Assembly: GCF_002926165.1 (NCBI RefSeq)
Contig: NZ_MAGP01000134.1
Span: forward strand, 1-46,229
Source of the DNA: Micromonospora chalcea
GTDB lineage: Bacteria > Actinomycetota > Actinomycetes > Mycobacteriales > Micromonosporaceae
Direction: 5' to 3'
DNA: 46,229 nucleotides
Part shown: positions 7,893 to 15,077 of the stretch, piece by piece
Position numbering within the stretch: position 1 is the stretch's first letter
How the letters are laid out: each line of letters opens with the position of its first letter
Notes under the pieces: model-generated
Told to the model about the DNA's origin: nothing
Databases searched by the model: none
The model's input: only the letters and a program-made list of their open reading frames with translations
Program-made: the position numbers and the translations under genes

Positions 7893-7925
7893 GCGGGGCG
7901 CGGTCCGATCGAGGCCGCGCCCCGC
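7893..7925. terminator. Hairpin between bldC and ubiX (bidirectional)
   Basis: GCGGGGCGCGG (7893-7903) pairs perfectly with CCGCGCCCCGC (7915-7925) around an 11-nt loop. It sits between the convergent ends of bldC (7888) and ubiX (7946), so it may serve both. Confidence 0.75.
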
Positions 7926-7945
7926 TCGTCGTACGCCGGGTCCGG

Positions 7946-8590
7946 TCAGGCCGGGCCGGGTTCCCGGCGACCGGAGGCCAGCTCGCCGGCCCACCGGCGG
8001 AACAGCGTGTGCGGGACGCCCAGCGCGTCCAGCACCTTGCCGGCCACGAAGTCCACGAGCTGCCCGGCGGAGGCCGCCGCCCCGGCGCCGTAGAAGCCCG
8101 GGCTGGCCGGCAGCACCACGGCGCCCGCGTCGTGCAGCGCGATGAGGTGCTCCAGGTGGCTGCGGGTCACCGGGGTCTCCCGGGGCACCACCACTACCGG
8201 GCGGCGCTCCTTGAGGTTCACCTCGGCGGCACGCTGGAGCAGATCCTTGGAGAGCCCGATGGCGATGCCGGCGCACGCGGCGGTGCTGGCCGGCACCACC
8301 GCCATCCCGCGTACCCGATAGGAGCCGCTGCTCGGGCCGGCGGCCAGGTCACCGGCGGGCCAGTGCCGGATGTCCGCGCCGGTGAGGTCGCGGTCGAGCC
8401 AGGCGGCCAGGTCCTCGGCCCAGTGCCCGTCCCGGAAGGGCCGGCCGGTCTCGTCCAGCACCGTCAGCCGGGCCGCCCGGGACACGATCAGGTCCACCGC
8501 CTGGCCCGCGTCGAGCAGTGCCCGGACGACCGCCGCCGCGTACGGCGTGCCCGAGGCGCCGGAGACACCCACCACCCATGGTTCGCGCAT
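7946..8590 (-). CDS. ubiX: UbiX-family flavin prenyltransferase
   Basis: A 214-residue flavoprotein that makes prenylated FMN, the cofactor of UbiD decarboxylases. The N-terminal GVSGASGTPYA loop binds flavin phosphate. VVPASTAACAGIAIGLSKDLLQRAAEVNLKERRPVVVVPRETP is the family's characteristic central block, and a phosphate-binding segment near SPGFY follows. In the futalosine menaquinone route the UbiX, UbiD and UbiA homologues have been named MqnM, MqnL and MqnP. All three are present here, with the UbiD and MqnP genes about 1-4 kb away on the same strand but interrupted by a terpene synthase gene. The ATG at 8590 is used because the preceding in-frame region is Arg-rich and unlike the family. 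Confidence 0.92.
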   Translation of the reverse strand: MREPWVVGVSGASGTPYAAAVVRALLDAGQAVDLIVSRAARLTVLDETGRPFRDGHWAEDLAAWLDRDLTGADIRHWPAGDLAAGPSSGSYRVRGMAVVPASTAACAGIAIGLSKDLLQRAAEVNLKERRPVVVVPRETPVTRSHLEHLIALHDAGAVVLPASPGFYGAGAAASAGQLVDFVAGKVLDALGVPHTLFRRWAGELASGRREPGPA

Positions 8591-8735
8591 GCCCTCAAGC
8601 GTGCCTGGTCGCCGCGGGCGGCGGACCACGACCCCCGTTCGGGCGGCCCGCCCGGGATGTCCAGAGGGTTCACGGGAGTTCCCTCGGCGTGAAATTCTTC
8701 GATCGGCAAATCCACTTCCGTGGGAAGGGCCGGTG

Positions 8736-9701
8736 ATGACTGCGGCGGTGCTGCGGGCGCTGCGCTCCGACTGCCCCATCACGCCCCGCCTCTCCCCGTA
8801 CGCGGACGACGTGCAGGGCTGGCTGGTGGAACTGGTCGACCGGCTCGGCCTGCCGCCCGACCCGGCCACCCGGCGGCGGCTGGCGCGGGCCGGGTTCGCC
8901 CGGTACGCCGGCCGCCTCTACCCGGACGCCACCGAGGCGGACCTGCGGGTGCTGACCGCGCTGTTCACCTGGTTCTTCCTGGTCGACGACGCCTGCGACG
9001 GGCGGGACGGGCTGACGCCGGGGCAGATCCGCGCGTTGCGCGACGGCGCGCTCGCGTTGCTGCGCGAGGGTCCGCGAGCCCGCCATCCGGGCTTCTCCGG
9101 CCCGCTGCGGCGCCTGCTGGTGCAGGCGTGGCGGGAGCCCCGCCGCCGGATGCCGGCCCGCTGGCGGCTACGTTTCGCCGACGCGGTCGCCGACCACCTC
9201 GACGGCGTCCACCGGGAGGCCACCGCCACCGGGTCGGGCCGTCCGCCGGGCGTCGCCGAGTACGTGCGGCTGCGCCGGGCCACCTCGGCGGCGTACGTGT
9301 CGTACCCGCTCATCGAGTTCGCGTCCGGACGCCCGCTGCCCGACGCGGTCTACCACCACCCGGCACTGCGGCGGCTCGCGGACCTCGCGAACGACCTGCT
9401 GTCCTGGTTCAACGACATCGCCTCGCTGGAGCGCGACCACGCCACCGGCGGCGGGCACAACCTGGTCCTGGCGGTGGCCGCCGAGCGGGGCGTGCCGCTG
9501 CCGGCGGCGGTCGACCTGGTGGCCGGGCACTGGCGGGCCGAGATGGCCCGGTTCGCGGCGCCGCGCGCGGCGGCGCCGTCGTTCGGCCCGGCGCTCGACG
9601 ACGCCGTCGCCATCCACCTCGACGGCCTGGCCGCCGCCGTGCGCGGCACCGTGGACTGGACGCTGGAGAGCGCCCGCTATCCGGTCACCCCGGCGTCCTG
9701 A
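8736..9701 (+). CDS. Class I terpene synthase
   Basis: A 321-residue all-alpha cyclase expected to ionise an isoprenyl diphosphate with Mg2+. The Asp-rich motif DDACD is at 84-88. The NSE motif NDIASLERD at 226-234 fits the bacterial consensus ND(L/I/V)x(S/T)xx(K/R)(D/E), with Asp replacing the final Glu. An Arg in the RLRRATSAAYVSY effector region (about 178-190) and the C-terminal Arg-Tyr pair (314-315) are present. The length is close to the usual for bacterial sesqui- or diterpene synthases. The product cannot be deduced. ATG 8736 has GGGAAGGG about 7 nt upstream. The gene lies between ubiX (divergent) and mqnP (convergent, 19-nt gap). No prenyl diphosphate synthase or P450 gene is nearby. 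Confidence 0.9.
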   Translation: MTAAVLRALRSDCPITPRLSPYADDVQGWLVELVDRLGLPPDPATRRRLARAGFARYAGRLYPDATEADLRVLTALFTWFFLVDDACDGRDGLTPGQIRALRDGALALLREGPRARHPGFSGPLRRLLVQAWREPRRRMPARWRLRFADAVADHLDGVHREATATGSGRPPGVAEYVRLRRATSAAYVSYPLIEFASGRPLPDAVYHHPALRRLADLANDLLSWFNDIASLERDHATGGGHNLVLAVAAERGVPLPAAVDLVAGHWRAEMARFAAPRAAAPSFGPALDDAVAIHLDGLAAAVRGTVDWTLESARYPVTPAS

Positions 9702-9720
9702 CCGCGTTCCGGCGTTGCCG

Positions 9721-10626
9721 TTACGGCCGCAGGCCGAGCCGGATCACCAGGTCGAGCAGCGCGAGGACGAACAACGCGATGCCGACGAAGCCGTTCGCGG
9801 TGAAGAACGCCCGGTTGACCTTGCTCAGGTCGGTCGGGCTGACCACCAGGTGCTGGTAGGCGAAGGCGACAGCGGTCAGCGCCAGCCCGATCCACCACAG
9901 CCAGCCGAAACCGACCCAGGCGCCGAACCAGATGAACAGCGCGAACGTCACCACGTGCGCGACGGTGGAGGCGTGCAGCGCGAAGCGCCGGCCGTACCGG
10001 GCGGGGACGCTGTGCACGCCGATCTCCCGGTCGATCTCCGAGTCCTGGCAGGCGTAGATCAGGTCGAAACCGCCGATCCAGAGGCCGACCGCCGCGCCGA
10101 GCAGCCAGGCCGGGCCGGAGCCGTCGAGCGTGCCGGTGACCGCCAGCCAGGCGCCGACCGGGCCGACCGCCTGCGCCACCGCGAGGATGGCGTGCGGCCA
10201 GTTGGTGAACCGCTTGCCGTACGGGTAGACGATCAGCGGCACCACGGCCAGCGGCGCGAGCACCAGGCAGAGCGGGTTGAGCAGGGCGGCGGCGGCCAGG
10301 AACACCACGAGCGCGACGGCCGCGCCGGTCCAGGCCGTCCGCACGCTCACCGCGCCGGTGACCAGTTCCCGGTTCGCCGTACGCGGGTTCCGCGCGTCGA
10401 TCCGCCGGTCGAGGATGCGGTTCGCGGCCATGGCGAACGTCCGCGCGCCGACCATCGCCACGGTGATCAGCAGCAGGTCGCCCCAGCGCACCCGGCCGCC
10501 GTTGAGCTGCATGGCGGTCAGCGCCGAAAGGTACGCGAACGGCAGCGCGAAGACCGAGTGCTCGATGGCGACGAGCTTGAGGAAGGACGCGACCCGGCCG
10601 GGCCGTTCCTGTACCGCCGCCGTCAT
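9721..10626 (-). CDS. mqnP: Menaquinone biosynthesis prenyltransferase MqnP (UbiA family)
   Basis: A 301-residue polytopic membrane enzyme with about eight or nine transmembrane helices. The two Asp-rich motifs of UbiA enzymes are intact: Asn69-x3-Asp73-x3-Asp77 (NRILDRRID) and Asp195-x3-Asp199 (QDSEID). It should transfer a polyprenyl chain to the naphthoate ring of the futalosine pathway at the membrane. Its ATG shares one base with the TGA of the upstream ubiD gene, so the two are translationally coupled. It ends 19 nt from the convergent terpene synthase stop. Confidence 0.93.
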   Translation of the reverse strand: MTAAVQERPGRVASFLKLVAIEHSVFALPFAYLSALTAMQLNGGRVRWGDLLLITVAMVGARTFAMAANRILDRRIDARNPRTANRELVTGAVSVRTAWTGAAVALVVFLAAAALLNPLCLVLAPLAVVPLIVYPYGKRFTNWPHAILAVAQAVGPVGAWLAVTGTLDGSGPAWLLGAAVGLWIGGFDLIYACQDSEIDREIGVHSVPARYGRRFALHASTVAHVVTFALFIWFGAWVGFGWLWWIGLALTAVAFAYQHLVVSPTDLSKVNRAFFTANGFVGIALFVLALLDLVIRLGLRP

Positions 10627-12086
10627 CAGATCCCGTATTCCTTCCAGCGCTTGTCCACCAGTGAGACCACCTCGGGCGACATCCGCATCTCCTCCGGCCA
10701 GCCCCGGGTGTAGCCCTCCTCGGGCAGCTTGCGGGTCGCGTCGATGCCCGCCTTGCCGCCCCAGAACTGCTGGTACGAGGCGTGGTCGAGGTGGTCCACC
10801 GGGCCCTCGGTGAGCAGCAGGTCACGGGCGTAGTCGACGTTGCCGAAGGCGCGGAACGCGACCTCGTTGTAGTCGTGGACATCGCAGTCCTCGTCCACGA
10901 TCACGATCAGCTTGGTCAGCGACATCATGTGCGCGCCCCAGATCGCGTTCATCACCTTCTGCGCGTGCTTCGGGTAGCGCTTGCGGATCGACACGATCGC
11001 GCAGTTGTGGAAGACACCGGCGGCGGGCAGGTCGTAGTCGACGATGTCCGGGATCAGGAAGCGCAGCAGCGGCGCGAAGATCCGCTCGGTGGCCTTGCCG
11101 AGACCGTGGTCCTCCTGCGGCGGCTGGGACGTGACGATCGAGTGGTAGACCGGGTCGCGCTGCATGGTCATGCACTCGATGTGCATCACCGGGAACGGCT
11201 CGACCGGCGTGTAGAAGCCGGTGTGGTCGCCGAACGGGCCCTCGGGCAGCCGCTCGCCCGGCTCGATGTAGCCCTCCAGCACGATCTGCGCGTGCGCCGG
11301 CACCTGGAGCGGGACGGTCAGGCAGTCGACCATCTCGACCCGCTCACCGGCGAGGAACCCGGCGAACAGGTACTCGTCGATGTCGGCGGGCAGCGGCGCG
11401 CTGGCCGAGTACGCCACCACCGGGTCCGCGCCGATGGCGATCGCCACCGGCAGCCGCTCGCCGAGGCGCTCCGCGACCGCGTGGTGCGCGGTGGAGTTCT
11501 TGTGGATCTGCCAGTGCATGCCGATCGTGTTGTGGCTGTGCTGCTGGAGCCGGTAGAGCCCGAGGTTGCGCTTGCCGGTCTCCGGATGCTTGGTGTGGGT
11601 CAGCCCGAAGTTGTGGAAGATCCCACCGTCACCGGGCCACACCTGCAACCCGGGCAGCCGGTTCAGGTCGACGTCGTCGCCCCGGTAGACGACCTGCTGG
11701 CAGGGGGCGGTCTTGACCTTCTTCGGCGGCATCGACTTGAGCTGCATGACCTTGCCGAGGCCACCCATCATCCCGGAGAAGCCCTGCGGCAGCTCCGGCT
11801 TGAGCATGTCGCCGATCCGCGCGCCGATCTCGTCGAGGTCTTCCACCCCGAGCGCCATCGCCATCCGCTTCTCGGTGCCGAACAGGTTGATCGCCACCGG
11901 CATCTCACCCCGGGTGGGGCGCTCGAACAGCAGCGCCGGCCCGCCGGCCCGGACGGTGCGGGTGACGATCTCGCTGATCTCCAGCGTGGGGTCGACCGGC
12001 GCGCTCACCCGCCGCAGCTCGCCCGCGCGCTCCAGCGCCGCGAGGAAGTCCTTGAGATCGGTGTACGGGAAGCCACGAGCCGCCAT
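10626..12086 (-). CDS. ubiD: Menaquinone biosynthesis decarboxylase (UbiD family)
   Basis: A 486-residue prenyl-FMN-dependent decarboxylase. Family hallmarks are the N-terminal DLKDFLAALERAGELRRV start, a central metal/cofactor region around RNLGLYRLQQHSHNTIGMHW, and the block EGPFGDHTGFYTP with its conserved acidic residues. It is close to the futalosine-pathway UbiD homologue (also called MqnL). ATG 12086 is preferred to GTG 12104 because GGGAGG precedes it by 8 nt. It forms a TGATG junction with mqnP and depends on the UbiX product encoded at 7946-8590. Confidence 0.93.
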   Translation of the reverse strand: MAARGFPYTDLKDFLAALERAGELRRVSAPVDPTLEISEIVTRTVRAGGPALLFERPTRGEMPVAINLFGTEKRMAMALGVEDLDEIGARIGDMLKPELPQGFSGMMGGLGKVMQLKSMPPKKVKTAPCQQVVYRGDDVDLNRLPGLQVWPGDGGIFHNFGLTHTKHPETGKRNLGLYRLQQHSHNTIGMHWQIHKNSTAHHAVAERLGERLPVAIAIGADPVVAYSASAPLPADIDEYLFAGFLAGERVEMVDCLTVPLQVPAHAQIVLEGYIEPGERLPEGPFGDHTGFYTPVEPFPVMHIECMTMQRDPVYHSIVTSQPPQEDHGLGKATERIFAPLLRFLIPDIVDYDLPAAGVFHNCAIVSIRKRYPKHAQKVMNAIWGAHMMSLTKLIVIVDEDCDVHDYNEVAFRAFGNVDYARDLLLTEGPVDHLDHASYQQFWGGKAGIDATRKLPEEGYTRGWPEEMRMSPEVVSLVDKRWKEYGI

Positions 12087-12117
12087 GCCGCCATCCTCCC
12101 GCACGTTCCTGGGAGGT

Positions 12118-12170
12118 AAGGAAGGGCCCCCTGTTAACGCCTCCGGTAGAGGAGGGGCCCCTTCTTAACA
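12118..12170 (+). repeat. 53-bp dispersed repeat, copy 1 (intergenic)
   Basis: The unit starts AAGGAAGGGCCCCCTG, has a GTTAAC centre at 12133-12138 and ends near CTTAACA. It matches copy 2 (18268-18320, opposite strand) at 51 of 53 positions. It contains two GGGCCC-centred palindromic blocks. It lies between the ubiD start and the end of the AhpD-like gene, so it could affect either message. Confidence 0.9.
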
Positions 12171-12179
12171 CCCCGCAGC

Positions 12180-12734
12180 TCAGGCCGCAGGCGTCCAGGC
12201 GTACGCGGCCAGCGGCGCGTCGAGCGGCGCCTCGGTGAGCCGGTTGGCGAACGTGGAGATGGTGTACGTGCCGACGCCGAGCACCACGTCCAGCGCGTGC
12301 CGGCGCTGCCACCCGGCGGCGAGCAGCGCGTCGAGGTCGGCGTCGGGGACCGCGTCCCGGTGGTCGAGGACGGCGACGGTGAACCGGCGCAGCGCCTCCA
12401 GCCGAGGGTCGGGCAGCGTCGCGCCGGTCCGCAGCGCCTCGATCAGCTCCGGCGCGGCGGCGTGCCGGACGAGCGTAGCGGTGTGCATGGCCACGCAGAG
12501 GTGGCAGCCGTTGCGGGTGGCGACGATGAGCACGACCACCTCCCGGGCGACCGGGTCGAGGTCGGTCGCCTCGAACGCGGCGTTGGCGGCGAGGAAGCCC
12601 TTGAGCAGCTCGGGTGAGCCGGCCATCAGGCCGACGGCGGCGGGCAGGTGGCCCAGCGAGCGGCGTACCCCGGCCATGACCGGGCGGGCGGCGGCGGGTG
12701 CGGTGTCCGGCTCGTACGTGATGAAGCGGGACAT
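12180..12734 (-). CDS. AhpD-like carboxymuconolactone decarboxylase-family protein
   Basis: A 184-residue all-alpha protein. The active-site motif Cys77-x2-Cys80-x3-His84 in RNGCHLCVAMH is that of alkylhydroperoxidase D-like members of the CMD family, which use the Cys pair for peroxide or thiol redox chemistry. Hydrophobic helices flank the motif (VVVLIVATRNG, then ALDVVLGVGTYTISTFANRL). The ATG has AGAGGGG about 7 nt upstream. It is divergent from a MarR regulator across 63 nt carrying a palindrome and direct repeats, a layout typical of a peroxide- or phenol-responsive MarR/AhpD pair. Confidence 0.88.
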   Translation of the reverse strand: MSRFITYEPDTAPAAARPVMAGVRRSLGHLPAAVGLMAGSPELLKGFLAANAAFEATDLDPVAREVVVLIVATRNGCHLCVAMHTATLVRHAAAPELIEALRTGATLPDPRLEALRRFTVAVLDHRDAVPDADLDALLAAGWQRRHALDVVLGVGTYTISTFANRLTEAPLDAPLAAYAWTPAA

Positions 12735-12757
12735 GACTGTGCCCCTCTCGTAAGATG

Positions 12758-12791
12758 GTCAACGTGGTTGACGAAATAGTAAACGTGGTTG
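12758..12791. promoter_or_regulatory. Candidate MarR operator between the AhpD-like and MarR genes
   Basis: GTCAAC-GTG-GTTGAC (12758-12772) is a perfect 6-bp-arm palindrome. The decamer AACGTGGTTG occurs at 12761-12770 and again at 12782-12791, 21 bp apart (two helical turns). TAAGAT (12751-12756) is a possible -10 on the plus strand. The second repeat reaches the start of the MarR gene, so autorepression is plausible. Confidence 0.55.
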
Positions 12792-12797
12792 TCGAAC

Positions 12798-13268
12798 GTG
12801 GCAACGCCTGACCGCCCCGGCTTCGCGCTGCCGCTGCTCCTGCTCGCCGGCTTCCGTACGCTCGTCGACGACCTGCACGCCGAGCTGGCCCGCCAGGGGC
12901 ACCCCGAGCTGCGCCCGGCCCACGGGTTCGTCCTCCAGGCCGTCGGCCCGGACGGCACCACCGCCTCCGACCTCGGCCAGCGCCTCGGCGTCTCCAAGCA
13001 GGCCGCCGGCAAGACGGTGGACCGGCTGGTCGCGCTCGGCTACCTGGAACGCGTGGACGACCCCGCCGACGCCCGACGCAAGCTGGTCCGGACGACCGCG
13101 ACGGGCCGCGACGGGCTGCACCGCTCGGCGGCGGTCTTCGACGAGCTACGCGACCGCTGGGTGGCCACGCTCGGCGCGGACCGGGTCGCCGCCATCGAGG
13201 ACGACCTGCGCCGGATGGTTCCCGCCGACGTGTTCCGCCTCGACGTCCCCGGCTGGTTCGGCGGCTGA
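12798..13268 (+). CDS. MarR-family transcriptional regulator
   Basis: A 156-residue winged-helix regulator. The recognition region is ASDLGQRLGVSKQAAGKTVDRLVALGYLERVDDPADARRKLV, with the Asp-Arg wing of MarR proteins, and an N-terminal dimerisation helix precedes it. The C-terminal helix ends with a short Pro-Gly-Trp-Phe-Gly-Gly tail. GTG 12798 and TTG 12789 are both possible starts. Neither has a Shine-Dalgarno, and I prefer the GTG. It should repress itself and the divergent AhpD-like gene through the palindrome and repeats upstream. It is convergent with the ATPase gene 7 nt away. Confidence 0.9.
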   Translation: MATPDRPGFALPLLLLAGFRTLVDDLHAELARQGHPELRPAHGFVLQAVGPDGTTASDLGQRLGVSKQAAGKTVDRLVALGYLERVDDPADARRKLVRTTATGRDGLHRSAAVFDELRDRWVATLGADRVAAIEDDLRRMVPADVFRLDVPGWFGG

Positions 13269-13275
13269 GGACCGC

Positions 13276-14757
13276 TCAGCCGCGGTAGAGCCGAGCCGGA
13301 TCGACAAGTACCACGTCCGGCCGGCCGTCGGCGGTGTCGACGAGTTCGTCATCGAAGCCGTGGCCGCTCGCCAGCAGCAGCCGCGCCCCGGCCGCGTCGA
13401 AGCCGGGTCGCCGTACCAGCACGGCGCGGATCCGCTCCAGCCGCTGGAGGTCGGCTCGGCCCAGCCGGCGACCCCACTTCACCTCACCGATCGCCAACAG
13501 CGGGCGGGGCCCGTCGCCCGAGGGCGGCTCTCCCATCGCGACCAGGTCGAGTTCGTGACGCGTCCGGGTGTCCGGATCGGTCAGCGTCGCCGCGCTCACC
13601 TCGGCGACGTGCCCACCGAGCAACTCCGGTTCGGCGAAGCGCAGCGACCACTGCCGCACGATCTCCTCGAACCGGGGCCCGAGCACCGCGCTGGCGTAGC
13701 GACGCTGTGAACGACGCCAGACGTCGGCCCCGCGCCGCTGCTCCAGAGCCGTCCACGCCGGGCGCATCACCGCCTGGTAGAAGGTGATCAACGGCTCGGT
13801 GATCCGGTAGCTGCTGCGACCGCTGCGCAGCGGATCGGGCTCCCGCAGCAGCAGCCCGGCGTCCTCCAGCACGGTCAGCGGGTGCTGGAGGTCGGTGGCC
13901 TTCCGCCCGATGTAGCCGGCGATGCCGCCACGACTGGCGTTCCCCTCCGCCACGGCGGCCAGCACCGAGTAATACAGCGCCGTGTCCCGCAGGTCCGGAT
14001 CCTCGGCCAGCAGGTACCGGGCCTCGCGGAACAGCGGCCGGGCCGGGTTCAGGACGGTACGGACGATCCACGCGTCGAAGTCGTCCGGCCCGGCCGGGGC
14101 GTCGTCCTGGACGTACTCCCGGCGGTAGGCCGGCGTGCCGCCGACGACGGAGAAGACGCGCACCGCGAGCAGCGGGTCGTCGATCTGCCAGAAGGCCGCC
14201 GCGGCGCGGAAGTCCAGTGGTTGCACCGGCAGCTCCAGCCCGGCGCGCCCGCGCAGCGGCGCCGACCCGGCGAGCAGCCCTCCCATGAAGGACAGCGCCG
14301 AGCCGCACAACAACAACCGCGCCCGGGACCCGGTCCGCTCCGGACGCCCCGGTGTCAGCGCATGCTGGATGATCGACGGCAGGTCACGCGCCGCCCGCAC
14401 CAGGTACGGAAACTCGTCGAGGACGACAGTGACGGGACGCTCCCGTCCCAGCGCGAGCAACGCGTCGACCGCCGCACCCCAGTCCGGCAGGTGGACGGGT
14501 CCGGGCCCCCCGGAGTACGCGCCGAGCGCCTCGCCCAGCCGGCGCAGCGATTCCGTCGACGTCGCCTCGGTCGCGCCGAAGTAGAAGCCTCCGCTCGCCT
14601 GCGCCAGTTGATACAGCAGCAGGGTCTTGCCCTGCCTCCGGCGGCCGCTGACCACGCCGAGGGTCGCGCCGGGCCGGTCGTCGGCCACGAACCGGGCGAG
14701 TTCGGCCCACTCGACATCCCGGTCGAAGATCTCTGCGGGCTTTCCGAGCAGCGGCAT
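13276..14757 (-). CDS. AAA-type ATPase with C-terminal DUF234 nuclease-like domain
   Basis: A 493-residue protein of the archaeal-type ATPase family. Walker A GRRRQGKT is at 38-45, Walker B VVLDEF at 112-117, and a sensor-like LLLCGSALSFM near 160-175. A winged-helix part (about 275-340) is followed by a DUF234 domain with residues HELDLVA and then AIGEVKWG, resembling the Asp/Glu-x-Lys core of PD-(D/E)xK nucleases. The family's biological role is unsettled; proposals include defence, toxin-like or DNA-associated functions. The ATG lacks a clear Shine-Dalgarno. The upstream gap is unusually AT-rich and carries a 10-bp-arm inverted repeat. It is a single gene, possibly acquired by transfer. 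Confidence 0.87.
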   Translation of the reverse strand: MPLLGKPAEIFDRDVEWAELARFVADDRPGATLGVVSGRRRQGKTLLLYQLAQASGGFYFGATEATSTESLRRLGEALGAYSGGPGPVHLPDWGAAVDALLALGRERPVTVVLDEFPYLVRAARDLPSIIQHALTPGRPERTGSRARLLLCGSALSFMGGLLAGSAPLRGRAGLELPVQPLDFRAAAAFWQIDDPLLAVRVFSVVGGTPAYRREYVQDDAPAGPDDFDAWIVRTVLNPARPLFREARYLLAEDPDLRDTALYYSVLAAVAEGNASRGGIAGYIGRKATDLQHPLTVLEDAGLLLREPDPLRSGRSSYRITEPLITFYQAVMRPAWTALEQRRGADVWRRSQRRYASAVLGPRFEEIVRQWSLRFAEPELLGGHVAEVSAATLTDPDTRTRHELDLVAMGEPPSGDGPRPLLAIGEVKWGRRLGRADLQRLERIRAVLVRRPGFDAAGARLLLASGHGFDDELVDTADGRPDVVLVDPARLYRG

Positions 14758-14765
14758 ACAGGCTC

Positions 14766-14797
14766 ACACTTCTTATAACTACAGTTCTAAGAAGTGT
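14766..14797. promoter_or_regulatory. AT-rich inverted repeat over the ATPase promoter
   Basis: ACACTTCTTA (14766-14775) is the exact inverse of TAAGAAGTGT (14788-14797) with a 12-nt centre. A minus-strand -10-like TATAAG (14772-14777) lies within it, 14 nt before ATG 14757. The surrounding 14760-14815 stretch is strikingly AT-rich for this window and holds a second related, imperfect repeat (AAGTGTAG, then CTACATTCTT). Confidence 0.6.
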
Positions 14798-14852
14798 AGT
14801 TCTACATTCTTCGTCACTGACAGGTTCGCCGACGGCGGTTCATCATCGGCGG

Positions 14853-15077
14853 ATGGATGACGCATACGCGGTGGGTGACCCGGACGGCCTCAGCCCGCTC
14901 CAAGCCGAGATCCGCGACGCGGTGGCCCGCGAACTGCACGCCCAGTTCGCGCTCCGGGCCGACCGCCTCGAACTGGCCGACCTGCCGGAGGTGGCCTACC
15001 AGGTCACGCGCCGGGTGGACGAGGTGCTGAGCGCGCGCCCGGCCACTACACCCCGGCGTACGAGTGCAGACCGGTGA
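14853..15077 (+). CDS. Small hypothetical protein
   Basis: A 74-residue acidic, helical, soluble protein I do not recognise. It has a plausible amphipathic composition (QAEIRDAVARELHAQF, then ELADLPEVAYQVTRRVDEVL) and a short basic tail. The last 32 bases overlap the end of the convergent ccsB gene. The ATG has no good Shine-Dalgarno. The coding call rests on composition and on the absence of another gene in the gap, so it is only moderately secure. Confidence 0.5.
   Translation: MDDAYAVGDPDGLSPLQAEIRDAVARELHAQFALRADRLELADLPEVAYQVTRRVDEVLSARPATTPRRTSADR

Noticed and set aside
11905..12804. Minus-strand frame crossing the 53-bp repeat near the AhpD-like gene, containing GPSSTGGVNRGPFL
   Set aside because: It is Arg-rich and out of frame with both the AhpD-like and UbiD proteins. 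It only shows that the repeat is open in several frames.
13276..14757. DUF234 ATPase plus neighbours considered as a defence or toxin-antitoxin module
   Set aside because: No antitoxin-like or restriction partner is adjacent. The MarR gene pairs with the AhpD-like gene, and the 74-residue protein is not recognisable as an antitoxin.
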